This document shows, in pieces, positions 1 through 8,200 of a stretch of 64,000 nt of DNA. The notes beneath the pieces were generated by a model. It was not told where the DNA came from. It did no database searches and saw only the letters and a program-made list of their open reading frames with translations. The stretch spans positions 372,001 to 436,000 of the forward strand of contig CAWBGI010000001.1 in the NCBI GenBank assembly GCA_963788225.1, given 5' to 3'. This stretch comes from Sulfotelmatobacter sp963788225. Its GTDB lineage: Bacteria > Acidobacteriota > Terriglobia > Terriglobales > Acidobacteriaceae. Both the position numbers and the translations under genes were made by a program. Every line of letters starts with the position of its first letter. The first letter of the stretch is position 1.

Positions 1-3000
1 GGGCCGATTCAACCGGGAGAGTATGTCATAAGCATCGAGATCAAGGGATTCAACCCTGAGCGCCTGCCTTTGGCGGTTCATGTGGGGAACACGACTCGCG
101 GCGATGTAACGATGCGCGTCGGGACGGAGAAGGCGCAGCTTGAGGTTGCCGTAGGTACGGCCGTCAACGTTGAACAGGCCACCGTACAAAGCGTGGTCGA
201 TGGAAATCAGATGGAGAAGCTCCCGATCGGCGGGCGAAATCCACTTGACCTGGCGCAGCTTGAGTCCGGCGTGCAACTGCAGGACGGCGGCGTTCTTAGT
301 GCGAGCAAGAATGGGCTCTCGTCGGTTTCAACTCTAAGCCGGTATGGGCGTGGGGTTAGGACCGAAGTGGATGGAGTTGACGTCAGCGAAGAGACGGCAG
401 GCTCTACTACGCAGAACATTCCCGCCAGCGCGATTCTGGAGTTTCAGCTTCCGCAGTCGATGCTCGATTTCTCGACCGGGCCGTCCGCTTCAACGGTGAA
501 CATCGTTACGCGGTCGGGAAGCGACCAGATACACGGTGCGCTGTTCGGAGTGTACCGAGGCGATCAGCTTGCGGCGGCGATTCCGGGATCGACGGCGGGT
601 TCTTCGTCTTCGTTTCAGCGGGAACAGTTTGGAGCGAATGCGGGAGGAGCGATCGTCAGGGATAAAATTTTCTGGTTTGCCGATGCCGAGCGCACGCAGC
701 AGAATCTGACCGCTGTTGAACCATTTAGCTATCCGTTTAACGCGCTCAAAACGAGCCTCTCGCAGCCCTACCGCGAGTTCGATACCGATGAACGCGTGGA
801 CTGGAACATGCGGGGGAGCACGCGGGCCTTCTACCGCTTCAATTTTTTTCAGAACAACGATCTGCGGCCCGCCGGCTCGGCCACTTCTACGCAACAGCTT
901 CGCAACGACAACAACACCGCTACGAACGCGTTGGGTGTTGATTTCAATACCGGCGCGTACGCGCACAGCTTGCGCTTTGAATACCTCAAGCTTCGCGATG
1001 CGGTGTCAGATGCCACCAGTGGGCTGGGCGCGGCCGATAATCCGATTCCAGGCCTGGGTATTAATATTGGCGCGGCTACGGCGGGGAATTGCATTCTGAG
1101 TGAGGGCGGCAGCTACTGCGGCGGCCCGAGCTGGCTGGCGCCGCAGCAGTCGATTCAGGCGGACAAACTGGCGAGGTATGACGGTAGCAGGGTGTGGGGC
1201 GAGCATATCTTCCGTTATGGTGTGTCGTTCAATCGGATTGACGCCGCGCGTCTGGCGGCGTTCTCGCAGTTTCCGCAGGTGGGAACGACTTCCCCGTTAG
1301 GGTCAACATCATCTGATCCTACGTCTTATCTGGCGGATTGGGTTAGCTTGGGAAATGGGGTCGGGTTCTCCACGGGAAAAACTGCGTTTGGCCTGCACGG
1401 TGGAGGATTAGGTCCAGACAACCGGATCGAAATGTATGTGGGCGACCGGTGGCAGTACAGCCCTCGATTGACTTTGACATTTGGCGTGCACTACGTGCGC
1501 GATACGGGTCGCACCGACAGCGGCCTCGGCGCGTTGCCGGACCTGAATCAGTGGCTGCCGGGATTGGGGGCGCAGGTTCGGAATCCAAGCGCGAATTTCG
1601 GACCGCAATTCGGATTTGCGTGGGATGCGGGCGGGACCGGCAAGACCGTTATCCGCGGCGGGGCCGGATTGTTTTATGAGAGCACGATCTGGAACAGCAC
1701 GCTGCTGGATAATCCGGCGCGCAGTACGAAGGGGATTTTCAATAACGCTCCCCAAGTTTGCTCTGGAGGCGTTCCTGCGCCGTTTGCCTGGCCTACCAGT
1801 CTGCTGGGCGCTACGTTTCCCGATGGATCGGCCACGGTTGTGAGCACACCGACCGGATTGCAGGCGTTGCCAACATTCTGCGGGCAGACGATCTCGACCG
1901 CTGCGCCTGCGATTCTGGCGCTCAGTGGGGCTTACCAGGCGGCAGCCGCTTCCGTCAGCGGCACGCAGCCGAACGGCAGCTTTGTCGGTACGGCGCTATC
2001 GGCACTAAATCCCAACTATGACATTTTTTACCCGAACTACCGCTCGCCGCGTTCGTGGCAGATGAACCTTGGCATGGAGAAGGAGATCCGTCCGGGGACG
2101 GTGGTGAGTGTGGATTACATCCGCAATATCGGCGAGCATAACCTGATCGGCGAGGACGTCAACCACAGCGGTGCGGCGCGCAGCTTCAATCAAGCCAACG
2201 CGGTGGCGGCCCGAGATGCCGCGCAAACGGCCGCCGGCTGCCCTACCGGGTTCGGACAGGCTACATGCATGATCACCGCGTTGGGCCAGGCGGGGGCTCA
2301 GGCGGCCTACTCGAAGGCGGGGCTGGATTCGAACCTGGCCACGACGGGCGGCGGGCCTTGCACCTACTGCGCGTTTCCGGGGACGAATCCGATCACCGGC
2401 AATCTTGGAGCGGTGGGCGGAGTCGACGTGATGTTTCCGGTTGGCCGCTCGGTTTACAGCGGCGCGCAAGCGAAGCTGGTGACGCGGCTCGACAGACCGG
2501 TGCGCGGCGTGAAGACTGCACACCTGCAGGTTTCCTATACGTATTCAAAGTTCATCAGCCAGTCCCAGGACGAGAACTCCTACAGCCTGGCGACGGACAA
2601 TGACAATCCGACGCGGTTCACGGGGCCGGATGCGCTGGACCGCAAACAGAAGATCTCGTTTGGTGGAACCTTCGATCTGCCGTTCTACACCAAACTCAGC
2701 ATGGTCGGACATTTGTTTAGCCCGCTTCCGCAAAGCCTGCTGCTTCCGGAACTGACCAACGGCGGCGAAATTTTTGCCAGCGACTGGATCGGAGCGGGGC
2801 TGGGTTCGGGTGGTGCGCCAGAGCCTTTGCCGGGAAGTCAGATCGGCCAGTTCTCGCACAGCACCAACATCGACAATCTGCAGACCGTGATCAACAGCTA
2901 CAACCAGAGCTTTGGCGCAAACCTGACGCCAGCCGGCGCGTGCCTGGTTGCAAACAGCGTGCCTGCCACCAACCACTTCAGGTGCCCGGGGCTGATCTCG

Positions 3001-3387
3001 GGACCGGCAGTTATGATCCCCAGCGATATGGTCGCGCTGGGCTGGGTGATGCCCACCGTGGATTCGGTTGCTCCTTATGCGATCGGAATTCCGTGGTTGA
3101 AGACGATGGACGTGAGGGCATCGTGGCCGATCAAGGTTCGGGAGCGGGTGACGGTCGAACCGAGTGCCAGTGTTTTTAACGTCTTCAATCTGGTCAACAC
3201 GTTCTTGCCGGGTAACTTGCCGGGGGCTTCGTTGCTGCCGGGCCAGAACGGAGTGCTGGCGCCGAATGTGCTGGGTGGAGTGAGTTCGATTTCGAGTTTC
3301 AATTCCTTTCGAGCGGGATTCGGGTCGGGAACGTTCGCCACGGGGGCGCCGCGTCAGTTTGAATTTGGATTGAGGATTAGTTTTTAG
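1..3387 (+). CDS. TonB-dependent receptor with carboxypeptidase-regulatory-like N-terminus (5' partial)
   Basis: The reading frame is open from base 1, so the gene begins upstream of the window. The first visible residues (GEYVISIEIKGFN) are the end of a carboxypeptidase-regulatory-like beta domain. A plug-like region follows (EKLPIGGRNPLDLAQLESGV, then a VDGVDVSEE stretch), then a long outer-membrane beta-barrel region of about 900 residues. The protein ends in an aromatic residue (LRISF), as barrel proteins do. In Acidobacteriota these Oar-like proteins are abundant and are presumed to bind or import large organic substrates; the ligand here is unknown. No substrate gene sits beside it; nuoI follows 79 bp later under its own promoter. 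Confidence 0.9.
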   Translation, partial: GPIQPGEYVISIEIKGFNPERLPLAVHVGNTTRGDVTMRVGTEKAQLEVAVGTAVNVEQATVQSVVDGNQMEKLPIGGRNPLDLAQLESGVQLQDGGVLSASKNGLSSVSTLSRYGRGVRTEVDGVDVSEETAGSTTQNIPASAILEFQLPQSMLDFSTGPSASTVNIVTRSGSDQIHGALFGVYRGDQLAAAIPGSTAGSSSSFQREQFGANAGGAIVRDKIFWFADAERTQQNLTAVEPFSYPFNALKTSLSQPYREFDTDERVDWNMRGSTRAFYRFNFFQNNDLRPAGSATSTQQLRNDNNTATNALGVDFNTGAYAHSLRFEYLKLRDAVSDATSGLGAADNPIPGLGINIGAATAGNCILSEGGSYCGGPSWLAPQQSIQADKLARYDGSRVWGEHIFRYGVSFNRIDAARLAAFSQFPQVGTTSPLGSTSSDPTSYLADWVSLGNGVGFSTGKTAFGLHGGGLGPDNRIEMYVGDRWQYSPRLTLTFGVHYVRDTGRTDSGLGALPDLNQWLPGLGAQVRNPSANFGPQFGFAWDAGGTGKTVIRGGAGLFYESTIWNSTLLDNPARSTKGIFNNAPQVCSGGVPAPFAWPTSLLGATFPDGSATVVSTPTGLQALPTFCGQTISTAAPAILALSGAYQAAAASVSGTQPNGSFVGTALSALNPNYDIFYPNYRSPRSWQMNLGMEKEIRPGTVVSVDYIRNIGEHNLIGEDVNHSGAARSFNQANAVAARDAAQTAAGCPTGFGQATCMITALGQAGAQAAYSKAGLDSNLATTGGGPCTYCAFPGTNPITGNLGAVGGVDVMFPVGRSVYSGAQAKLVTRLDRPVRGVKTAHLQVSYTYSKFISQSQDENSYSLATDNDNPTRFTGPDALDRKQKISFGGTFDLPFYTKLSMVGHLFSPLPQSLLLPELTNGGEIFASDWIGAGLGSGGAPEPLPGSQIGQFSHSTNIDNLQTVINSYNQSFGANLTPAGACLVANSVPATNHFRCPGLISGPAVMIPSDMVALGWVMPTVDSVAPYAIGIPWLKTMDVRASWPIKVRERVTVEPSASVFNVFNLVNTFLPGNLPGASLLPGQNGVLAPNVLGGVSSISSFNSFRAGFGSGTFATGAPRQFEFGLRISF

Positions 3388-3449
3388 GAAAGAAAAAATG
3401 AAGGAAGTGAGCCCGCGCCCTGCGGTCGCATGCTCGTGCCCTCCTGCCC

Positions 3450-3458
3450 TGATATACT
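3450..3458 (+). promoter_or_regulatory. Extended -10 promoter of nuoI
   Basis: TGATATACT matches an extended -10 element (TGn plus TATAAT-like). It ends 8 bases before the ATG at 3467, so transcription would start at or within a base or two of the start codon. This predicts a leaderless or near-leaderless mRNA. No clear -35 element is seen, as is common with extended -10 promoters. Confidence 0.5.
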
Positions 3459-3466
3459 GAGAAGAC

Positions 3467-3997
3467 ATGCCGGTCCTGAAAAACATCGCCGCCATCGCCA
3501 AAGGCATGAGCATCACCTTCATGGAGATGTTCCAGCCCACGACCGTAGAAAATTATCCCGACGGCAAAGGACCGCTCCGCGGCGCCCGCATCGAAGCCCG
3601 CTTCCGCGGCGCACACGTCCTGCAGCGCGACGAAAATGGCCTGGAAAAGTGCGTAGCCTGCTTCCTCTGCGCCGCCAACTGCCCCTCCAACTGCATCTAC
3701 ATCGAAGCCGCCGACAACACCGCCGAACACCGCGTAAGCGGCGCCGAACGCTACGCCAAGGTCTACAACATCGATTACAATCGATGTATCTTTTGCGGGT
3801 ACTGCGTGGAGGCTTGCCCAACCGACGCGATTACGCATGGGCATGGGTTTGAGCTGGCTACGTTCAATGCCAGCAATCTGGTTTATCGCAAGGAGCAAAT
3901 GCTGGCCCCCCGGCCAGCACACATGGGAGCGAACGTGGTGTTCAATCAAGCCGACGTGGATGGCGGGGCTCCCAGGGAGATGGTTGCCGGGAGTTAG
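3467..3997 (+). CDS. nuoI: NuoI-like 4Fe-4S ferredoxin, NADH-quinone oxidoreductase subunit I
   Basis: 176 residues, the usual NuoI length. Two 4Fe-4S motifs are clear: CVACFLCAANCPSNC in the first half and CIFCGYCVEACPTDA in the second, each with the CxxCxxCxxxCP spacing. NuoI carries clusters N6a and N6b in the peripheral arm of complex I and passes electrons toward the quinone site. No other nuo gene is next to it, so this is a detached copy, either part of a scattered complex I set or a partner for another ferredoxin-dependent enzyme. The ATG is chosen because it directly follows a strong -10 element. A GC-rich terminator follows. Confidence 0.88.
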   Translation: MPVLKNIAAIAKGMSITFMEMFQPTTVENYPDGKGPLRGARIEARFRGAHVLQRDENGLEKCVACFLCAANCPSNCIYIEAADNTAEHRVSGAERYAKVYNIDYNRCIFCGYCVEACPTDAITHGHGFELATFNASNLVYRKEQMLAPRPAHMGANVVFNQADVDGGAPREMVAGS

Positions 3998-4019
3998 AGT
4001 TTGAGTTCGAGCAGATGAC

Positions 4020-4050
4020 ACGCCGGTCCCTGGGGGCCGGCGTTTGTGCT
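4020..4050 (+). terminator. Rho-independent terminator after nuoI
   Basis: A GC-rich hairpin, CGCCGGTCCC paired with GGGGCCGGCG around a TGG loop, followed by a short T-rich tail (TTTGTGCTT). It lies 24 bases after the nuoI stop codon and separates it from metH. Confidence 0.6.
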
Positions 4051-4100
4051 TGCTGCTAGTACCTAGTACCGAGTTGCGAGTCCCGACTAAGAAAATCTTT

Positions 4101-4125
4101 TGCCACGGATTTGCACGGATAAGCC
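4101..4125. repeat. Dispersed TGCCACGGATTTGCACGGAT-type repeat
   Basis: The stretch beginning TGCCACGGAT contains two imperfect copies of a CACGGAT word and is followed by near-tandem AAGAGCTAA words up to the metH start. It has no coding potential. It resembles the short interspersed words seen elsewhere in this window (for example at 7694 and 12482). Assignment as a dispersed repeat is an inference from that resemblance. Confidence 0.4.
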
Positions 4126-4157
4126 AAGAGCTAAAGGCTAAGAGCTAAGAGCTTCGT

Positions 4158-7100
4158 ATGAATGATTTTCTACAAACCGTTCGCGAGCGCGTTGTGGTTT
4201 ATGACGGTGCCATGGGAACTAACATCCAGGCGCGCAATCCTACCCTGGATGATTACTGGGGCAAGGAAAATTGCAGCGAAGTGCTCGTGTTGAGCCGTCC
4301 CGACATCATTCGGGAGATTCACGCCGACTTCTTTAATGTTGGTTGCGACATCATCGAGACCAATACTTTTGGCGGATCGCGCATCGTGCTGGGTGAGTTT
4401 GAGCTTGCCGACCGCGTGCACGAGATCAACATGAAGGCCGCGCAACTGGCGCGCGAAGTGGCAGCGCAGTTCTCGACTGCGGAGCGGCCGCGATTTGTAG
4501 CAGGCTCGATGGGCCCGACTACCAAATTGCCGTCGCTTGGTCACATTGGTTTTGAGGCGATGGCTGCAGCGTACGAAGAGCAGGCTGCGGCGCTGATCGA
4601 GGGCGGAGTGGACGTACTGCTCATTGAGACTTGCCAGGATTTATTGCAGGCAAAGGTTGCAACCATTGGTGTGCTCGAAGCGATGCGAAAGGCAGGCAAG
4701 CGGCTGCCGGTGACCGTGCAGGTCACGCTTCAGGAGACCGGAACGATGCTGCTGGGAACCGAGATTGGCGCGGCGCAGACTGCGCTGGAGCCCTTTGACG
4801 TGGAGATCCTCGGGCTGAACTGCGCGACCGGACCGAAGGAGATGAATGATGCGGTGCGCTATCTGGCGGTGAATTCGACCAAAGAAGTCTCGGTACTGCC
4901 GAATGCCGGGTTGCCACAAAACGTTGGCGGACACGCCGTGTATAAGCTGACACCGCAGGAACTGGCGGAATATCACAAGCATTTTGTGCAAGATTACGGC
5001 GTCAGGGTTGTCGGGGGCTGCTGCGGGACAACTCCCGCTCACTTGAAAGCCGTGGTGGACGCGGTTTCCGGCGTGGAACCGGCGAAGCGTGAGGTGAAGC
5101 GGGTGGGCGCGGCTTCGAGTGCTTACACTTCCGTGCCGCTCGATCTGGAGCCGAAGCCTTTGATTGTCGCCGAGGAAATGAATACGACTACCCGCGTCGA
5201 ACATTTCCGGAATCTGGTGCGGGCGAAGAAGTACGACGACATTCTGGCTCTAGCAAAGAAGTTGGCGAACGACGGATCGCACATGCTGGACCTGTGCTGC
5301 GCGATTGTGGGCGAAGACGAGAAGGGATACATCACATCGATCCTGGAAAGGATTGCTACGCGGGTTCCGGCGCCGATTCTGGTGGATTCCACCGAGGCAG
5401 ATGTCGTCGATGAGGCGCTGAAGCGGATTCCGGGACGGGCGATTATCAACTCGATCAATTTAGAGGATGGAGAAAAGCGGACGTCGCTGGTGCTGCCCAT
5501 GGCGAAGCGCTACGGCGCAGCAGTGATCGCTCTGACCATTGATGAAGATGGAATGGCGTTGACGGCGGAGAAGAAGACGGCGATTGCGCACCGGATCTTC
5601 GACTTGGCTACGCAGAAATATGGGCTGGATGGAACTGATCTCATTTTTGATGCCCTGACGTTGCCGATTTCCACCGGGCAGGAAGAGTATCGCACCGCAG
5701 GCATCGAGACCTTGAAGGCGGTCGAGCGGATCAAGAAGGAATTGCCTTCCGTGAAGACGATTCTCGGAGTGAGCAATATTTCGTTTGGGCTGGATGCTTA
5801 TCCGCGGCGGGTTTTGAATTCGGTGTTCATGCACGAGGCCGTGAATCGCGGGCTGGATCTGGCCATCGTGAACTATACGAAGATTTATCCGCTGTACAAG
5901 ATCCCGCAGGAAGAAGTGGATCTGGCGCGGAAGCTGATTTTCCGGGACGAGTCGGACGGCGATCCGCTGCAGAAATACATGAATCACTTTGCCGGGCTGA
6001 AGGGCAAACCCGCGGCTTCTACTACCGCTCACGTGGATACGCTTTCGGTTGAGGACAAGCTGAAGTTTGCCATCATCAACGGGGAGAAATCTGTCGGCGA
6101 GGGCGCGAAGAAGAAATCTCTGGAGCAGTTGATCGAGGAGGCACTTAGTTCCTACTCTGCGCTGGAATTGATCAATACCGTCCTTCTCGACGGGATGAAG
6201 ACGGTCGGCGATCTGTTCGGCGCGCGCAAGATGCAACTCCCCTCGGTGCTCGATTCGGCTGGCGTGATGAAGCAAGCCGTCGCTTATCTCGAACCGAAGA
6301 TGGAAAAGAAAGTTGGCGGGTCACAGAAAGGTACGATTGTGCTCGCGACCGTAAAGGGCGATGTCCACGACATCGGAAAAAATCTGGTGGACATCATTTT
6401 GTCGAACAACGGATTCAAGGTGGTGAATCTAGGGATCAAGCAGCCGGGAGACAAGATTATCAGCGCCGCGCAGGAGCACGGGGCGGATGCGATTGGGCTC
6501 AGCGGGCTGCTCGTGAAATCTACTCTGGAGATGAAGTATGTGATCCAGGACTTGCAGCGGCAAAAGCTGGAGTTTCCTGTGATCTGCGGGGGGGCGGCTC
6601 TCACGCGCAAGTATGTGGAAGACGATTTGCGGCGCGAGTATGCGAACGCTGTTTTCTATGCGGAGGACGCGTTTGCCGGGCTGCACGTGATGGAAGACCT
6701 GGTCACCGAGGATGGTGCGCGAGAGACGCGCCTGCGGGATGGGCGCACGGTGAAAGAGTACGCGAAGGCCGCAGCGGTGGACGAAGAGACCGGGCCGGTG
6801 TTTGCCGAGCGGAGCGCTGTGGTGGCAGACGCGCCGAATATTCCGGAGCCTCCGTTCTGGGGAGTGCGAGTGCAGCAGTACGACGTGCGCGACGTGTTCC
6901 CTTACATCAATGAGACGGCGCTGTTCAAAAATCAGTGGCAGTTGAAGACGGCTTCGCAAGCGGATTATGTGCGGCTGGTGGAGGAGAAGTTCCGTCCGGT
7001 GAAGAAAAAGTTGGAAGAGGAAGTGGCGGAAACAGGGTTGTTTGAGCCGAAAGTGGTTTGGGGATATTTTCCTTGCCAGAGTGAGGGGAATGATGTGGTG

Positions 7101-7682
7101 GTTTACGAGCCGATGGAGGAACAGCCGAGTTTGCGCTCGGCACGGACGGGCGAAGGCGCCCGTCCCCACACGAGGGGTGCCGAACTGTTGCGGTTTACTT
7201 TTCCGCGGCAGCGGGAGGGGCGGCGGCTTTGCATTTCGGATTTTTTTGCCGCTAAGAGTTCTGGGAAGCTGGACGTGATTGGGGTTTCGCTGGTGACGAT
7301 TGGGGCTAAGGCTTCGGTTGAAACTCAGAGGTTGTTTGAGGGCGGGGAGTATACCAAATACTTGTACCTGCACGGGCTGAGTGTGGAGACGGCAGAAGCG
7401 TTGGCGGAATTGCATCATAAGAAGATGCGCGAAGAGTTGAGGATTGCTGGCGAAGATGCGGCACAGATTCGTGACTTGTTTCATCAGAAGTATCGTGGGT
7501 CGAGGTATTCGTTCGGGTATCCGGCCTGCCCCAATCTGGAGGATCAGACGAAGTTGTTTGTGCTGCTTCGCCCCGAGGAGAACGTTGGTGTGCGGCTGAC
7601 TTCAGGATTTTTACTGGAGCCGGAGCAGAGTACTTCGGCGCTGGTGGTGCATCATCCGGGAGCGAAGTATTTCGTGGTGTGA
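4158..7682 (+). CDS. metH: Cobalamin-dependent methionine synthase
   Basis: 1174 residues with the full four-module order. Residues 1-320 are the homocysteine-binding barrel with the zinc cysteines in NCATGP (C222) and GGCCGTT (C288, C289). Residues 330-620 are the methyltetrahydrofolate (pterin) domain. Residues about 640-880 are the cap and B12-binding domain with DVHDIG at 735-740, whose His is the lower cobalt ligand. The rest is the SAM-dependent reactivation domain. The enzyme moves the methyl group of 5-methyl-THF to homocysteine in the cytoplasm. No cobalamin or SAM riboswitch is apparent upstream. Near 7125-7185 the reactivation domain holds about 18 extra residues (SLRSARTGEGARPHTRGA) encoded by an inserted palindromic repeat. 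Confidence 0.96.
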   Translation: MNDFLQTVRERVVVYDGAMGTNIQARNPTLDDYWGKENCSEVLVLSRPDIIREIHADFFNVGCDIIETNTFGGSRIVLGEFELADRVHEINMKAAQLAREVAAQFSTAERPRFVAGSMGPTTKLPSLGHIGFEAMAAAYEEQAAALIEGGVDVLLIETCQDLLQAKVATIGVLEAMRKAGKRLPVTVQVTLQETGTMLLGTEIGAAQTALEPFDVEILGLNCATGPKEMNDAVRYLAVNSTKEVSVLPNAGLPQNVGGHAVYKLTPQELAEYHKHFVQDYGVRVVGGCCGTTPAHLKAVVDAVSGVEPAKREVKRVGAASSAYTSVPLDLEPKPLIVAEEMNTTTRVEHFRNLVRAKKYDDILALAKKLANDGSHMLDLCCAIVGEDEKGYITSILERIATRVPAPILVDSTEADVVDEALKRIPGRAIINSINLEDGEKRTSLVLPMAKRYGAAVIALTIDEDGMALTAEKKTAIAHRIFDLATQKYGLDGTDLIFDALTLPISTGQEEYRTAGIETLKAVERIKKELPSVKTILGVSNISFGLDAYPRRVLNSVFMHEAVNRGLDLAIVNYTKIYPLYKIPQEEVDLARKLIFRDESDGDPLQKYMNHFAGLKGKPAASTTAHVDTLSVEDKLKFAIINGEKSVGEGAKKKSLEQLIEEALSSYSALELINTVLLDGMKTVGDLFGARKMQLPSVLDSAGVMKQAVAYLEPKMEKKVGGSQKGTIVLATVKGDVHDIGKNLVDIILSNNGFKVVNLGIKQPGDKIISAAQEHGADAIGLSGLLVKSTLEMKYVIQDLQRQKLEFPVICGGAALTRKYVEDDLRREYANAVFYAEDAFAGLHVMEDLVTEDGARETRLRDGRTVKEYAKAAAVDEETGPVFAERSAVVADAPNIPEPPFWGVRVQQYDVRDVFPYINETALFKNQWQLKTASQADYVRLVEEKFRPVKKKLEEEVAETGLFEPKVVWGYFPCQSEGNDVVVYEPMEEQPSLRSARTGEGARPHTRGAELLRFTFPRQREGRRLCISDFFAAKSSGKLDVIGVSLVTIGAKASVETQRLFEGGEYTKYLYLHGLSVETAEALAELHHKKMREELRIAGEDAAQIRDLFHQKYRGSRYSFGYPACPNLEDQTKLFVLLRPEENVGVRLTSGFLLEPEQSTSALVVHHPGAKYFVV
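7144..7165. repeat. REP-like perfect palindrome inside metH
   Basis: GGACGGGCG and CGCCCGTCC form a perfect 9-bp stem around AAGG. It is in frame with metH and adds residues not expected between the YEP strand and the LLRFTFPRQ strand of the activation domain. The GC-rich palindrome with flanking CACACGAGGGG looks like a mobile REP-type element rather than gene sequence. Confidence 0.65.
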
Positions 7683-7693
7683 GGAAGGCGACA

Positions 7694-7723
7694 CCCACCA
7701 CGGAGCGCGGAGCCACGGAGAAA
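7694..7723. repeat. Dispersed CCACGGAG-type repeat
   Basis: The text CACCACGGAGCGCGGAGCC followed by ACGGAGAA matches, with a few substitutions, the repeat at 12482-12510 (ACCACAGAGGCGCAGAGCC and so on). It lies directly after the metH stop codon and is non-coding. Confidence 0.5.
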
Positions 7724-7771
7724 GGTGTTCAGGGGAAAACTCCTCGCGGGGCCTGCCGCACTATCTGCGTG

Positions 7772-7829
7772 AAAGGGGTCCTTCGACTGCGCATGATCGG
7801 CCATGCCGATCATGCTCCCCTCAGAATGG
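7772..7829. repeat. Interspersed repeat, copy 1 (GGGGTCCTTCGACTGCGCA type)
   Basis: This begins with AAGGGGTCCTTCGACTGCGC, then ATGATCGG, an inverted CCGATCAT, and ends TCAGAATGG. The same words in the same order occur at 8106-8165. The central ATGATCGGcCATGcCGATCAT is a palindrome. The pair flanks the small gene at 7901-8050. Confidence 0.7.
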
Positions 7830-7900
7830 CATTCAATGAGAACGCTGCGCGTGCTTTTTCCCGGCCAACCGGTAAAGACAAAGAAGGCATCTTCTTCCCT

Positions 7901-8050
7901 ATGATTCGCAAACTGCCATCGGGCGAGTATCGTTTGTATTCCCGGAAGAAAGATGCGAAGACGGGGAAACGGAAGAACCTGGGGACGTTTTCGTCGCGGG
8001 CGGCGGCGCAGAAGCATGAGCGCGCAGTGCAGTATTTCAAGCGGGGGTAA
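7901..8050 (+). CDS. Small basic protein of unknown function (49 aa)
   Basis: The ATG at 7901 opens a 49-residue protein, MIRKLPSGEYRLYSRKK then DAKTGKRKNLGTF and a helix ending in YFKRG. It is very basic and reads like a short beta hairpin plus helix, similar in style to the arm-binding N-terminal domain of phage integrases, which also begins with a strand motif ending in KR-NLGTF and a helix. I recognise this pattern as a conserved stand-alone small protein in soil bacteria but know no function for it. It lies between two copies of an interspersed repeat, which may affect its expression or point to past movement. Confidence 0.7.
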   Translation: MIRKLPSGEYRLYSRKKDAKTGKRKNLGTFSSRAAAQKHERAVQYFKRG

Positions 8051-8105
8051 GCGATTGAGCCCTGACCGGAAATTCCGTTTGAGACTTCGAACGGTGCGCG
8101 CGGGT

Positions 8106-8165
8106 AAGGGGTCCTTCGACTGCGCATGATCGGCTTTTGGCCGACCATGCTTCGCTCAGGATGAC
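8106..8165. repeat. Interspersed repeat, copy 2 (GGGGTCCTTCGACTGCGCA type)
   Basis: AAGGGGTCCTTCGACTGCGC then ATGATCGGCTTTTGGCCGACCATGC and GCTCAGGATGAC. It is a direct repeat of 7772-7829 with a variant stem (CGGCttttGGCCG). The remaining bases up to 8200 hold no gene. Confidence 0.7.
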
Positions 8166-8200
8166 AAATCCTTATAGGTCAGGCTGACAATCCTAAATAA

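Noticed and set aside
2545..3540. 331-codon open frame on the minus strand
   Set aside because: It lies opposite the TonB-dependent receptor and nuoI and has no protein-like pattern (Arg/His-rich).
6429..7484. 351-codon open frame on the minus strand
   Set aside because: Shadow of metH, which has clear catalytic motifs.
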